NCBI GenBank assembly: GCA_029060065.1
Contig: JAIDUT010000044.1
Location: 1-49,792 of the forward strand
Length of the DNA stretch: 49,792 nt
Source: Clostridia bacterium
GTDB taxonomy: Bacteria > Bacillota > Clostridia > Christensenellales > UBA3700
Direction of reading: 5' to 3'
Positions within the stretch are counted from its first letter, which is position 1. Each line of letters begins with the position of its first letter. Both the position numbers and the translations under genes were made by a program. Below, one piece after another: positions 16,870 through 23,607 of the stretch. The notes beneath the pieces were generated by a model. It was not told the DNA's origin and ran no database searches. It saw only the letters and a list, made by a program, of their open reading frames with translations.

Positions 16870-17841
16870 ATGGAATACGCAAACTTGATACCTATTGAGA
16901 ATATGACGGACTACCCGTTTCCATTCTTTGACGAGCCTATCCCACCTACGGAAACTTATTACAAGGTTTATAACGACGGTGGGCATTACATAGCAACACG
17001 TATTTATCGCAGTCAAGCGAAAGCAAAATCGCATAATAATACGCAACGTGAGGACATAGACATACTCTTTGATAGCCTTTACAATGCCACTTTACAAGAC
17101 GGATTAAAAGCCGACGAACAAGTGGCATACATAAAGGCAGGTATACTCAAACTATTCCCCCATTGCTATGATTTAGACGGCTACGTTGCGGACAAACTTG
17201 AACGCAAACGGCATAATCTTTATGCCCGTAAAAAGCGTTTTCGTCGCAAGGCTAATCTCAATAAGTGGAATTACTTCGTTACGTTTACGTATGACGACGG
17301 CAAACAAGACGAGAATACGTTTAGGAAGAAGTTGCGGTGTTGCTTATCTCATTTGCATACGCGTCGTGGGTGGCGTTATATGGGCGTATTTGAAAGAGCG
17401 CCGGAAACGGGACGTTTGCACTTTCACGGACTGTTATACGTACCCGACGGCGAAATGATAGGCAACATATCAGAACGAACTGATTATAGTACCGCGCAAA
17501 GCAAAATGCAAACTACACACCCAAACGATTTTTTTGAAAAGGCTTTCGGGCGCAACGATTTTGAGGAATTAAACGAAATGGAACTACGACACGGCCAAAC
17601 GCTAAATTACATTTTGAAGTACATAGGAAAGACAGGCGAACGCATTGTTTATAGTAGAGGAATACCGACAGAAGTATGCGTAAAGGTCAAGGCTGACGAT
17701 ATAATAACGGATATGCAAGATTACGGAACAAAATACATACTTTTTGACGACGTGATAACTTGGGAACGCGACGTAATGAATTTCAAGCGAAAGCAAGTAT
17801 CAATATTTGACCTCTTATGTAATCCCCAACGGGTAGCGTAA
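16870..17841 (+). CDS. HUH-family rolling-circle replication initiator
   Basis: 323 residues. Three ordered motifs of HUH endonucleases are visible: WNYFVTFTYDD (motif 1, about 133-143), RLHFHGLLYVP (motif 2, the His-hydrophobic-His pair, about 182-192) and LNYILKYIGKTG (motif 3, the Tyr-xx-Lys catalytic pattern, about 246-257). Such proteins nick one strand at the origin, stay bound to the 5' end through the tyrosine and start rolling-circle replication; they are found in filamentous phages, microviruses and small plasmids. GAGGTAAT precedes the ATG. It is followed by a strong terminator and the first of the twin hairpins. Confidence 0.8.
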   Translation: MEYANLIPIENMTDYPFPFFDEPIPPTETYYKVYNDGGHYIATRIYRSQAKAKSHNNTQREDIDILFDSLYNATLQDGLKADEQVAYIKAGILKLFPHCYDLDGYVADKLERKRHNLYARKKRFRRKANLNKWNYFVTFTYDDGKQDENTFRKKLRCCLSHLHTRRGWRYMGVFERAPETGRLHFHGLLYVPDGEMIGNISERTDYSTAQSKMQTTHPNDFFEKAFGRNDFEELNEMELRHGQTLNYILKYIGKTGERIVYSRGIPTEVCVKVKADDIITDMQDYGTKYILFDDVITWERDVMNFKRKQVSIFDLLCNPQRVA

Positions 17842-17976
17842 GACGGTATTTAACTCAATATAAAACTGTCTAACACCTATGGTCGGCATAAGGTGTATTT
17901 TGCGTTTCTTTGAAAACTAAAATAAAGCACGTTTACGGGCTTTTAATCGCTTTCACTTTCGCATACAAAAAATAAA

Positions 17977-18019
17977 GGCGACATTTTGCAAAGCGATTTA
18001 GCGCAAAAGTCGCCTTTTT
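17977..18019 (+). terminator. Rho-independent terminator after rep
   Basis: GGCGAC then TTTTGC (17977-17989) pair with GCAAAA then GTCGCC (18003-18014), a 12-bp stem with one bulge, followed by TTTTTG. It ends the rightward rep transcript; upstream at about 17872-17897 a weaker ACACCT/AGGTGT stem also occurs. Confidence 0.75.
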
Positions 18020-18031
18020 GTGTGCTGAAAG

Positions 18032-18120
18032 CGGTCAGTCGGTCGGTAAAAACGCGACACCTTGTACCGTCCGCCGTCAGGCGGACGCTCGTAGTAGTAC
18101 AAGGTATCGCCTAATAGCCC
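18032..18120 (+). repeat. Twin hairpin repeat, copy A
   Basis: CGGTCAGTCGGTCGGT (18032-18047) precedes a 57-nt hairpin at 18054-18110: outer arms GCGACACCTTGTAC and GTACAAGGTATCGC (one C-A mismatch), inner stem GTCCGCC-GTCA-GGCGGAC; TAATAGCCCC follows. Copy B is at 21268-21367. The arms of copy A pair perfectly with the opposite arms of copy B. It may be a folded single-strand recombination site or a replication origin. Confidence 0.7.
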
Positions 18121-18140
18121 CTATGGTAAATTTACCATAG
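18121..18140. promoter_or_regulatory. Operator-like palindrome OL of the XRE repressor
   Basis: CTATGGTAAATTTACCATAG is a perfect 20-bp palindrome. Its half-site TATGGTAA/TTACCATA recurs in the XRE promoter at 18486-18505. Two occurrences flanking one HTH gene suggest operators of that repressor. Confidence 0.6.
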
Positions 18141-18159
18141 AATTAAGCAAAGAATTGTC

Positions 18160-18177
18160 TTGAAAGTGCACTTTCAA
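18160..18177. repeat. Dispersed palindrome, copy 2
   Basis: TTGAAAGTGCACTTTCAA, perfect 18-bp palindrome just past the stop of the XRE gene; flanked by AAAA like the other copies. Confidence 0.7.
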
Positions 18178-18179
18178 AA

Positions 18180-18476
18180 CTAGGCTTTGCAAGGCTCTAA
18201 AAGTCTATCTATCGTAACGCTATGATACTTGGCAAGGGCTATCAAATATCGTAGGGACGGAACAACCTCGCCACGCTCCCACTGACTGACATTTTTTTGA
18301 TTAACTCCCAAAGCGTCGGCTACGTCCTTTTGACTTTGCTTGCGGTCTTGTCGTAAGCAAATAAGATTGAAAGCAAGGTCAATTCTAGGCTTTGTGTTTT
18401 CGTCGGCTTGCTCTCTTTGTTCCATTAGACTAAAAAGCGATATTTTTGCCGTTGTTGTGTAAGTAGGAAATAACAT
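18180..18476 (-). CDS. XRE-family repressor
   Basis: 98 residues when started at 18476; the C-terminal 60 residues form a Cro/C1-type HTH: QSQKDVADALGVNQKNVSQW followed by ERGEVVPSLRYLIALAKY. The longest frame begins at 18503, but that ATG lies between the -35 and -10 boxes and cannot be in the mRNA. With TATAAT six bases before the ATG at 18476 the gene would be leaderless; a later start at 18425 (MEQREQAD) is also possible. It diverges from the integrase gene, so it is the likely lysogeny switch of the element. Confidence 0.8.
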   Translation of the reverse strand: MLFPTYTTTAKISLFSLMEQREQADENTKPRIDLAFNLICLRQDRKQSQKDVADALGVNQKNVSQWERGEVVPSLRYLIALAKYHSVTIDRLLEPCKA

Positions 18477-18482
18477 ACTTTT

Positions 18483-18511
18483 ATTATATGGTAAACTTAC
18501 CATATTGTCAA
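18483..18511 (-). promoter_or_regulatory. Leftward XRE promoter with operator in the spacer
   Basis: On the minus strand TTGACA (18506-18511) and TATAAT (18483-18488) match sigma-70 consensus with a 17-bp spacer. The spacer is filled by the near-palindrome TATGGTAA-GT-TTACCATA (18486-18505), the same half-sites as at 18121, so bound repressor would block its own promoter and shadow the start of the integrase transcript. Confidence 0.75.
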
Positions 18512-18524
18512 GGAAAAAATTACT

Positions 18525-19427
18525 ATGAAAAACAACGAAATAAAAGACAAATTGAATATACTTGAAAACAAACTTAATTTGCTAATAAATCAAACGCCCA
18601 TAGAACGCCCTGCCCCTTATACGCTCTATGAGTGGTTGGAATTATGGTATGTAACTTGTAACGCTCCAACGCTTTCAAAAAAGTGGCATAAAGTTTTGAG
18701 ATATAATATTGACCGCATAAAATCATTACTTCCTGATAAACTCTTGAACGAATACACCGCAATAGAACTTTTGCAAGCCGTCTATGCCGTGCCTTTGAGT
18801 TATACTCGTTCAGCCTGCTATAACTTATTGAACGCCGTATATAAGCAAGCCGTACGGCTCGGCTACGTGCTTATCAATCCATTGGATGCAACAGAAAAAG
18901 TAACGCACGTTAGACAAGTAGGGCGAGCGTTAACTCTTGAAGAGCAACGGCAATTCTTAAAAGTATTGGACGGAAACGCCCGAAAGGCTCTATATTTATT
19001 CTATCTTTTAAGTGGTTGCCGTTGCTCGGAGTTAATAGCACTCCGTTGGACTGACATTGACGAAAACGCAGGTCTTATACACGTATACGGAACGAAAACG
19101 CCCCACGCTAATAGATATATACCACTATTCCCTCAAATTCGGGCATTGTTAGACACAATTCCCCATATCAATGAAAGAGTATTCCCCCTTACTGAAAACG
19201 CCGTTAAAAGCCATTTTCAACGCTTAAAACATAAATACGGCTTGAATTTCCGTTTGCACGATTTACGGCATACCTTTGCTACACGTTGCATAGAAAGTGG
19301 CATAAGCATTTTTACGCTGTCAAAATGGTTAGGACATAGCAACATAAACACAACCGCAAGTATTTACGCCCATTTGCTGACTGACTTTGAACGGCAAGAG
19401 ATTGCACGATTTGACCCAAAGATATGA
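18525..19427 (+). CDS. Tyrosine recombinase (integrase)
   Basis: 300 residues. The full catalytic set is visible: Arg in SGCRCSELIALRW (about 168), Lys in YGTKTPH (about 190), HDLRHTF (about 245-251), WLGHSN (about 267) and the nucleophile Tyr in ASIYAHL (about 277). An N-terminal SAM-like core-binding domain precedes it. AAGGA is upstream. It would integrate and excise the element at the 17-bp direct repeat. It is not next to either end of the element, which is unusual, and it lies between the two hairpin repeats, so those could be its substrates instead. Confidence 0.92.
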   Translation: MKNNEIKDKLNILENKLNLLINQTPIERPAPYTLYEWLELWYVTCNAPTLSKKWHKVLRYNIDRIKSLLPDKLLNEYTAIELLQAVYAVPLSYTRSACYNLLNAVYKQAVRLGYVLINPLDATEKVTHVRQVGRALTLEEQRQFLKVLDGNARKALYLFYLLSGCRCSELIALRWTDIDENAGLIHVYGTKTPHANRYIPLFPQIRALLDTIPHINERVFPLTENAVKSHFQRLKHKYGLNFRLHDLRHTFATRCIESGISIFTLSKWLGHSNINTTASIYAHLLTDFERQEIARFDPKI

Positions 19428-19470
19428 ATACCACGAAAGGACGATAGCAACCGCTACCGCCCTTTTGATT

Positions 19471-19490
19471 TTTGAAAGTGTACTTTCAAA
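19471..19490. repeat. Dispersed palindrome, copy 3
   Basis: TTTGAAAGTGTACTTTCAAA, identical to copy 1, between the convergent 3' ends of the integrase and the second HTH gene. Confidence 0.7.
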
Positions 19491-19493
19491 AAA

Positions 19494-19721
19494 TTACTCT
19501 GTTTCGCTATACTCCCCCACGCAAAGGACTTCGTTTGCGTCAAGGTCTAGCACGGCACAAAGTTTTGCAAAAGTATCTAATGCGGGCATTGCTCTCCCCG
19601 AAAGATATTGGGCAATTGTCGAAGATTTAATATTAACTCTTCGGCAAATTTCCGCTTGTGTCATTCCACTATTTTTGATAGCATCTTTTAATTTCTCTCT
19701 AATTGCATTTAACGTAATCAT
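19494..19721 (-). CDS. Second XRE-family HTH regulator
   Basis: 75 residues, MITLNAIREKLKDAIKNSG, HTH MTQAEICRRVNIKSSTIAQY followed by LSGRAMPALDTFAKLC. GGGAGG nine bases upstream selects the ATG at 19721; the longer TTG start at 19739 would include the ribosome site. It diverges from the 104-residue and sigma-like genes, with three CTAGGCA/TGCCTAG palindromes between them, which are its likely operators. Confidence 0.82.
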   Translation of the reverse strand: MITLNAIREKLKDAIKNSGMTQAEICRRVNIKSSTIAQYLSGRAMPALDTFAKLCAVLDLDANEVLCVGEYSETE

Positions 19722-19749
19722 AAAAAATATACCTCCCAAACAAATTATA

Positions 19750-19823
19750 CTAGGAATTGCCTAGCAAATGCTTGACAACTAGGCAATGCCTAGTATATTA
19801 TTAAGTTGCTAGGCAATGCCTAG
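19750..19823 (+). promoter_or_regulatory. Divergent promoter region with three operators
   Basis: CTAGGAATTGCCTAG (19750-19764, imperfect) and two perfect CTAGGCAATGCCTAG copies (19779-19793, 19809-19823). Rightward: TTGACA (19772-19777), 16 bp, TATATT (19794-19799), with the middle operator filling the spacer. Leftward: TATAAT abuts the imperfect operator. Binding would repress the rightward genes strongly and the repressor's own promoter more weakly. Confidence 0.75.
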
Positions 19824-19849
19824 TAATAAAAATAAAGGACGGACGAACT

Positions 19850-20164
19850 ATGAAACAAAAACAAAGCAACACGCCCCGACAAGAGGGGCAACACACCGAC
19901 AGCCAAAAAAGTCAATTCTTGATTGACAATTTGGATAAGTTTTGCAAGGACAACAATTTGGTTGTTATTTCCGTAGAAAACGACTATGGCAAGATTATTG
20001 CGCAAAGAGATACAAAGGACAAAGACAAAATCACAAAGATTGTAGGCTTTGCCGTATCTGTTGACGAGTGCGAAGAGATTGACGAGAACGAGGACTACGA
20101 GGACGAAGAGAACGAGCAAGACGAAAAGATTACGATAGATAGGTTTGTGAGGTGGTTAAAATGA
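19850..20164 (+). CDS. Acidic small protein, unknown
   Basis: 104 residues. A polar, Gln/Lys-rich N-terminus leads to a small domain (FLIDNLDKFCKDNNLVVISVENDYG), then an Asp/Glu stretch (about 75-92) and a helix ITIDRFVRWLK. It overlaps the next start by 4 bases. No family recognised. Since it is first under the operator-controlled promoter, it probably acts with the sigma-like protein, perhaps as its partner. Confidence 0.55.
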   Translation: MKQKQSNTPRQEGQHTDSQKSQFLIDNLDKFCKDNNLVVISVENDYGKIIAQRDTKDKDKITKIVGFAVSVDECEEIDENEDYEDEENEQDEKITIDRFVRWLK

Positions 20165-20997
20165 CAAATTGGGGTGATTGGAAAATAACTGACGAACAAG
20201 CACAAGCAATTCACAACGGAGAAAAAACCGCTCGCGATAAATTCTACTTTGATAATTTAGATAAAATTCGGGCTATGGCTCATACTCATTGCTCTCGTTC
20301 TTCTTCTTGTCGTGGTTGGTTTGAAGATATGGTTAACGGTGTTTACGTTGATTTAACGATTTTTGAAAGTGGCATAAATCAGCCTGTGAATGGTGTATGG
20401 CGGTTGCATAAATTCATTTACGCAAGTTTTAAGGCTTGCCCACACGGTGGGTTGGCTTATCTTTACGAAAATAATCGCAAATTATTAAGTGGTAGGAAAG
20501 AATATCGCGCGCCTACCGATATTCTTTCGTTTGATTCTCCTATAAGTTATTCAAGTACTTTACATAACCACGACGGCGGACATAGTACGACGATTGCGGA
20601 TATTATACCTGCTCCCCATTCGCTGAGTGAAAAAAGATATGACATTATAAAGCAAATTGTTTGCCGTCGTCTTTCGCCTCGTGCCTCTGCTTATGTTGGA
20701 CTTTTAATTGATGGTTATGCTACTAAGGAAATAAAAGCGTTGACAGTTGACAAACGAACAACTTTAAGTGCTGTAAAAAAAGAACTTATAACTCATTGTA
20801 AAACTATATTGGACGATTTAACCGCTATTGGCTTAAATGTAGAATATTACTATAAAATAGATCCAAGTGAAAAAGTAGAAAAACATTATAAACAAACACC
20901 CGAAGAGCGCGAAAAGCGTCGATTATGGGCGCGAAATTGGCGACTAATACAAAAAACAAAGAAAAACGCAACGCCCACGCTCCCACCTGTGGCGTGA
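20161..20997 (+). CDS. Sigma-70-like protein
   Basis: 278 residues. RDKFYFDNLDKIRAMAHTHC with WFEDMVNGVYVDL resembles sigma region 2, and a C-terminal helical region SPRASAYVGLLIDGYATKEI, VDKRTTLSAVKKEL resembles region 4 HTH. Between them is an unusual insert with Gly/His-rich stretch. A basic tail (EEREKRRLWARNW) ends it. I start at the ATG at 20161, preceded by GAGGTGG; the frame from 20152 uses GTG inside that ribosome site. It could redirect RNA polymerase to element promoters, but a DNA-binding replication protein is not excluded. Confidence 0.55.
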   Translation: MTNWGDWKITDEQAQAIHNGEKTARDKFYFDNLDKIRAMAHTHCSRSSSCRGWFEDMVNGVYVDLTIFESGINQPVNGVWRLHKFIYASFKACPHGGLAYLYENNRKLLSGRKEYRAPTDILSFDSPISYSSTLHNHDGGHSTTIADIIPAPHSLSEKRYDIIKQIVCRRLSPRASAYVGLLIDGYATKEIKALTVDKRTTLSAVKKELITHCKTILDDLTAIGLNVEYYYKIDPSEKVEKHYKQTPEEREKRRLWARNWRLIQKTKKNATPTLPPVA

Positions 20998-21260
20998 GGC
21001 ACGGACATTGACAACGGCAAACTATCTTCTTTAAGGCTAGGGCGTGAAAACGCCCCAACCTAATCCGCACAAGACCAGAGCAAAAGCCACAGCATTTTGC
21101 GACGTGCGGAACGCGAAAAGGCAAAGGCTATTACGTCTTTGCCTTTGAGATTACCTATTGAAAAGAAAGCAAGGCACTTGGAGAACGCACAAAAAAACAA
21201 GGTGGCGCAACGGAGTCAAAAAGCGGTTTAGCGTTGACCCGTTGCCCCTTGTTTTGGCGT
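20998..21260 (+). other. Hairpin-rich gene-free segment
   Basis: The 420-bp gap to the next gene holds no convincing ORF. Perfect or strong stems: GGGCGT-GAAA-ACGCCC (21040-21055), CCGCAC/GTGCGG (about 21065-21109), AAAGGCAAAG/CTTTGCCTTT (21117-21146, 10 bp), and a three-part stem AAACAAGG, GCAACGG, GTCAA pairing with TTGAC, CCGTTGC, CCTTGTTT (21195-21254), probably the terminator of the sigma-like gene. Packaging signal, origin or structured RNA are possible readings. Confidence 0.55.
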
Positions 21261-21267
21261 GTCGCTT

Positions 21268-21367
21268 CGGTTAGTCGGTCGGTTACTCAGTCGGCGAGTG
21301 GCGATACCTTGTACCGTCCGCCGTCAGGCGGACGCTTGTAGTAGTACAAGGTGTCGCGTAATAGCCC
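21268..21367 (+). repeat. Twin hairpin repeat, copy B
   Basis: CGGTTAGTCGGTCGGT (21268-21283), then a 57-nt hairpin (21301-21357) with arms GCGATACCTTGTAC and GTACAAGGTGTCGC, the same inner stem GTCCGCC-GTCA-GGCGGAC, and TAATAGCCCC. Differs from copy A in only four positions of the hairpin and its next base. Followed by the palindrome ATCAAATTTGAT (21373-21384). Confidence 0.7.
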
Positions 21368-21417
21368 CACTAATCAAATTTGATAGAAAAACCGCTTGAA
21401 ATTAAGTAATATTTTGA

Positions 21418-22098
21418 TTAACGAATAATGAGTTTTGGCTTTAAGCACGCTGAAACGTCTTGCAAGTCTTTGTCGGTCATTATTATTACTTTTAAGCCTA
21501 GTTTGTCGTAAATTTTTTGAGTATATTCTTTGCTCTTCAAATATTTGGGGTTAGAGAGTTCGTTATACTCAATATAAAGTTCGTAATCAGGCAAGTAGAA
21601 GTCGGGATGTAATTCTTTTGTTTCCCCCGTCTTTTCGTCTAGGTAATATACAGGTTCTTCGTATTTTACGCGTATTTTGTTGTTGTATAGCCAACTGCAA
21701 ATAATCGCCTCTGCTCTGCTACGGACTTTTCTACCGTCGTCGCATCTATATATTAGGTTGCCGTATTCGTCAAGTATTTCCGTTTCCGTGCAATTAGTGA
21801 TACGAATATCAACTGAACGGTCTTTGTATTTTGCATAACATTTTTTGCAAAAGTGAAGTCCGTTAGAATTTTCGCCACAAATTATACAAGTCAATTTGGG
21901 CGTAGTGTCGCTTTCTTGTTGCTTATTAGTATCAATAGTTTGTATGGGCTTGTTTCCGCAAGACGGACAAACTTCGTCGGTTTTACGCCATTTATCGCAA
22001 ACAGGACATTTCATTACTTTGTTTTCGTCTTTAAGTTTGAAACAACTTTTGCATAAAGGAAGATAACCACTTGGTTTACCGCATATTTGACAATTCAT
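21418..22098 (-). CDS. Zinc-ribbon PD-(D/E)XK nuclease-like protein
   Basis: 226 residues. Three CxxC-pair zinc fingers in the first 95 residues (CQICGKPSGYLPLCKSC; CPVCDKWRKTDEVCPSC; CIICGENSNGLHFCKKC) precede a nuclease-like domain: RSRAEAIICSWL (Glu), HPDFYLPDY (Asp) and LYIEYNEL (Glu-x-Glu position), the order of PD-(D/E)XK enzymes such as those fused to UvrD-type helicases. GGAGGTATT fixes the ATG at 22098; the 22161 start is too early. It is transcribed against the sigma-like gene and may be a cargo or defence nuclease. Confidence 0.65.
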   Translation of the reverse strand: MNCQICGKPSGYLPLCKSCFKLKDENKVMKCPVCDKWRKTDEVCPSCGNKPIQTIDTNKQQESDTTPKLTCIICGENSNGLHFCKKCYAKYKDRSVDIRITNCTETEILDEYGNLIYRCDDGRKVRSRAEAIICSWLYNNKIRVKYEEPVYYLDEKTGETKELHPDFYLPDYELYIEYNELSNPKYLKSKEYTQKIYDKLGLKVIIMTDKDLQDVSACLKPKLIIR

Positions 22099-22166
22099 AT
22101 AAATACCTCCAAAATAAAAGAGAGATACGACATAATGAACGCATCTCTCTCCAAAGTGCATTCTCT

Positions 22167-22267
22167 ATGTTGCTATACAAAATTATCTAATGACAAGATA
22201 AAATGAGAATACAGTTTTGGCGGTATTCATTGTCATTAGATATATATTATCTTTTGTATAGCAACAT
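22167..22267. repeat. Long nested inverted repeat (cruciform)
   Basis: ATGTTGCTATACAAAA (22167-22182) is exactly complementary to TTTTGTATAGCAACAT (22252-22267). Inside lie ATCTAATGACAA / TTGTCATTAGAT and GAATAC / GTATTC, so the whole 101 bp folds on itself. It sits between the nuclease gene and the transposase. It could be a small RNA, a terminus remnant of a MITE-like element or a divergent control region. Confidence 0.6.
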
Positions 22268-22322
22268 AAGTATAAAGCAATTTTAATTATTTTGTAAAGT
22301 AAATTAAAGGAAATAAACGACT

Positions 22323-23372
22323 ATGAAAAAGAAAGGAACGAAAGATTTAACGTTAACGCAAAGGCGCGAATTGGAAACGCTATTGAAAGCAGGTCTGCAT
22401 AAAAAGCAAATCGCCAAACAATTAGGCGTATGCCTTGCAACCGTGTACAACGAAATCAATCGCGGAAAATGTACTCAAAAGGTCATTAGGTACGTCGATT
22501 GGTTTGGCGATAAGCATTATAAGGAAGTAACGGCATATAGTGCGGATTTAGCCGAATATAATTATCGACTAAATCAATCGTCACACGGTGCGCCACTTAA
22601 AATTGGCAACGATTTTGAATTAGTACGCGAAATTGAAAATCGTGTTGTCAATGATAAGATAAGCCCGTGCGCCGCGCTAGGCGAAATCAAGCGCAAAGGA
22701 ATATGCCGTACAACGATAAGCAAAACTACGCTCTATCGTTATATACGTATGGGCGATATATTCACGCGCATAACAATGCAAGATGTGAAATTAAAGCAAA
22801 AACATTATCAAAAAGCGACGGTAAAACGTCCGCCGAGAGGTACAAGCATTGAAAAACGCCCTGCCGAGATTGCCGAGCGTAACACATTCGGGCATTGGGA
22901 AATGGATTGTGTTATAGGCAAGCAAAGTACAAAGCAAACTATACTTGCTTTTACCGAGCGGTTGACACGTTATGAAATCGTATTCAAAATGCCCGACCAT
23001 AAAGCGACGACAGTAGTCCGCTACGTTAACAAACTTGAAAAGCGTTACGGCAAGCAATTCCGTAAACTATTCAAAAGTATTACGGTTGACAACGGCGTGG
23101 AATTTAGCGACTATAAGGGGCTTGAAAAGTCTATTTATGGCGGTAAACGTACTAGCGTATACTATTGCCACCCATATACCTCTTGCGAACGTGGAAGTAA
23201 TGAGCGATTAAACCGTGAGATACGCCGACTAATACCAAAAGGCATTGATTTATCTACTATAAGCGAAAAGCGCATACAAGCGGTTGAAACGTGGATAAAT
23301 GATTATCCGCGTGAAATCTTTGGGTACGCTACAAGTGCCGAAATGTTTAACGCGCAATTACAAGCAATTTAA
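22323..23372 (+). CDS. IS30-family transposase
   Basis: 349 residues. An N-terminal HTH (KKQIAKQLGVCLATVYNEIN) precedes a DDE catalytic domain: Asp in GHWEMDCVIGK (about 200), Asp in ITVDNGVEF (about 258) and Glu in HPYTSCERGSNERLNREIRR (about 292), the IS30 arrangement. AAAGGAAA precedes the start. I find no pair of terminal inverted repeats hugging the gene and no short target duplication, so it may be an element-encoded enzyme rather than a separate insertion sequence. It ends just before palindrome copy 4. Confidence 0.88.
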   Translation: MKKKGTKDLTLTQRRELETLLKAGLHKKQIAKQLGVCLATVYNEINRGKCTQKVIRYVDWFGDKHYKEVTAYSADLAEYNYRLNQSSHGAPLKIGNDFELVREIENRVVNDKISPCAALGEIKRKGICRTTISKTTLYRYIRMGDIFTRITMQDVKLKQKHYQKATVKRPPRGTSIEKRPAEIAERNTFGHWEMDCVIGKQSTKQTILAFTERLTRYEIVFKMPDHKATTVVRYVNKLEKRYGKQFRKLFKSITVDNGVEFSDYKGLEKSIYGGKRTSVYYCHPYTSCERGSNERLNREIRRLIPKGIDLSTISEKRIQAVETWINDYPREIFGYATSAEMFNAQLQAI

Positions 23373-23590
23373 CAATTATTGAAAGTACACTTTCAAAAAA
23401 CTAATCAAGCCGTCGTAGTACGGCTATTTGTCGTGCAACAAACTTCCCCGTTTGCGCCGTTTTTCTACCACTTGCAAGTGGTAGAAAAAGTTAAAGCCCA
23501 CCGAATTACTACTTTCGACAGGCTTTTTTATCGTGTAACAAACTTTTTTTGAATTTAAGAAAAAAATTCTAAAAAAATGCTTGACTTTTC
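23373..23590. other. Right end of the element, palindrome-rich and gene-free
   Basis: Holds palindrome copy 4 (TTGAAAGTACACTTTCAA, 23379-23396), a GCCGT/ACGGC hairpin (23409-23424), a perfect 30-bp palindrome at 23460-23489 (left half TTTTTCTACCACTTG), and AAAGCC/GGCTTT with a T-run (23493-23529) that may terminate the transposase transcript. CGTGCAACAAACTT and CGTGTAACAAACTT form a direct repeat about 100 bp apart. No ORF seen. Confidence 0.6.
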
Positions 23591-23607
23591 ATATAATTTA
23601 ATAATAT
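23591..23607. other. Candidate right attachment site (attR)
   Basis: ATATAATTTAATAATAT repeats 6338-6354 exactly. The inner flank ACTTTTC joined to the inner flank GTAAAGT of the left site gives arms ACTTTTCATAT and ATATGTAAAGT, complementary at 10 of 11 positions around a 9-bp spacer AATTTAATA. That is the expected design of a tyrosine-recombinase core site. Confidence 0.5.

Larger units (their letters stand above)
6338..23607. mobile_element. Integrated inovirus-like (filamentous phage) provirus, about 17 kb
   Basis: The block interrupts two host transcription units, is bounded by a 17-bp direct repeat, and carries a tyrosine integrase, XRE-type repressors, an HUH replication initiator and a membrane-anchored Zot-like ATPase next to several single-pass surface proteins. 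No MOB relaxase, VirB4, terminase, portal or tail gene is seen, arguing against a conjugative element or tailed phage. Arginine codons in its genes are mainly CGT/CGC, whereas the flanking genes lean to AGA. It is larger than the classical 6-10 kb inoviruses, perhaps because it carries a 3.2-kb module between two hairpin repeats and a transposase. A plasmid-like integrative element is the main alternative. Confidence 0.6.
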
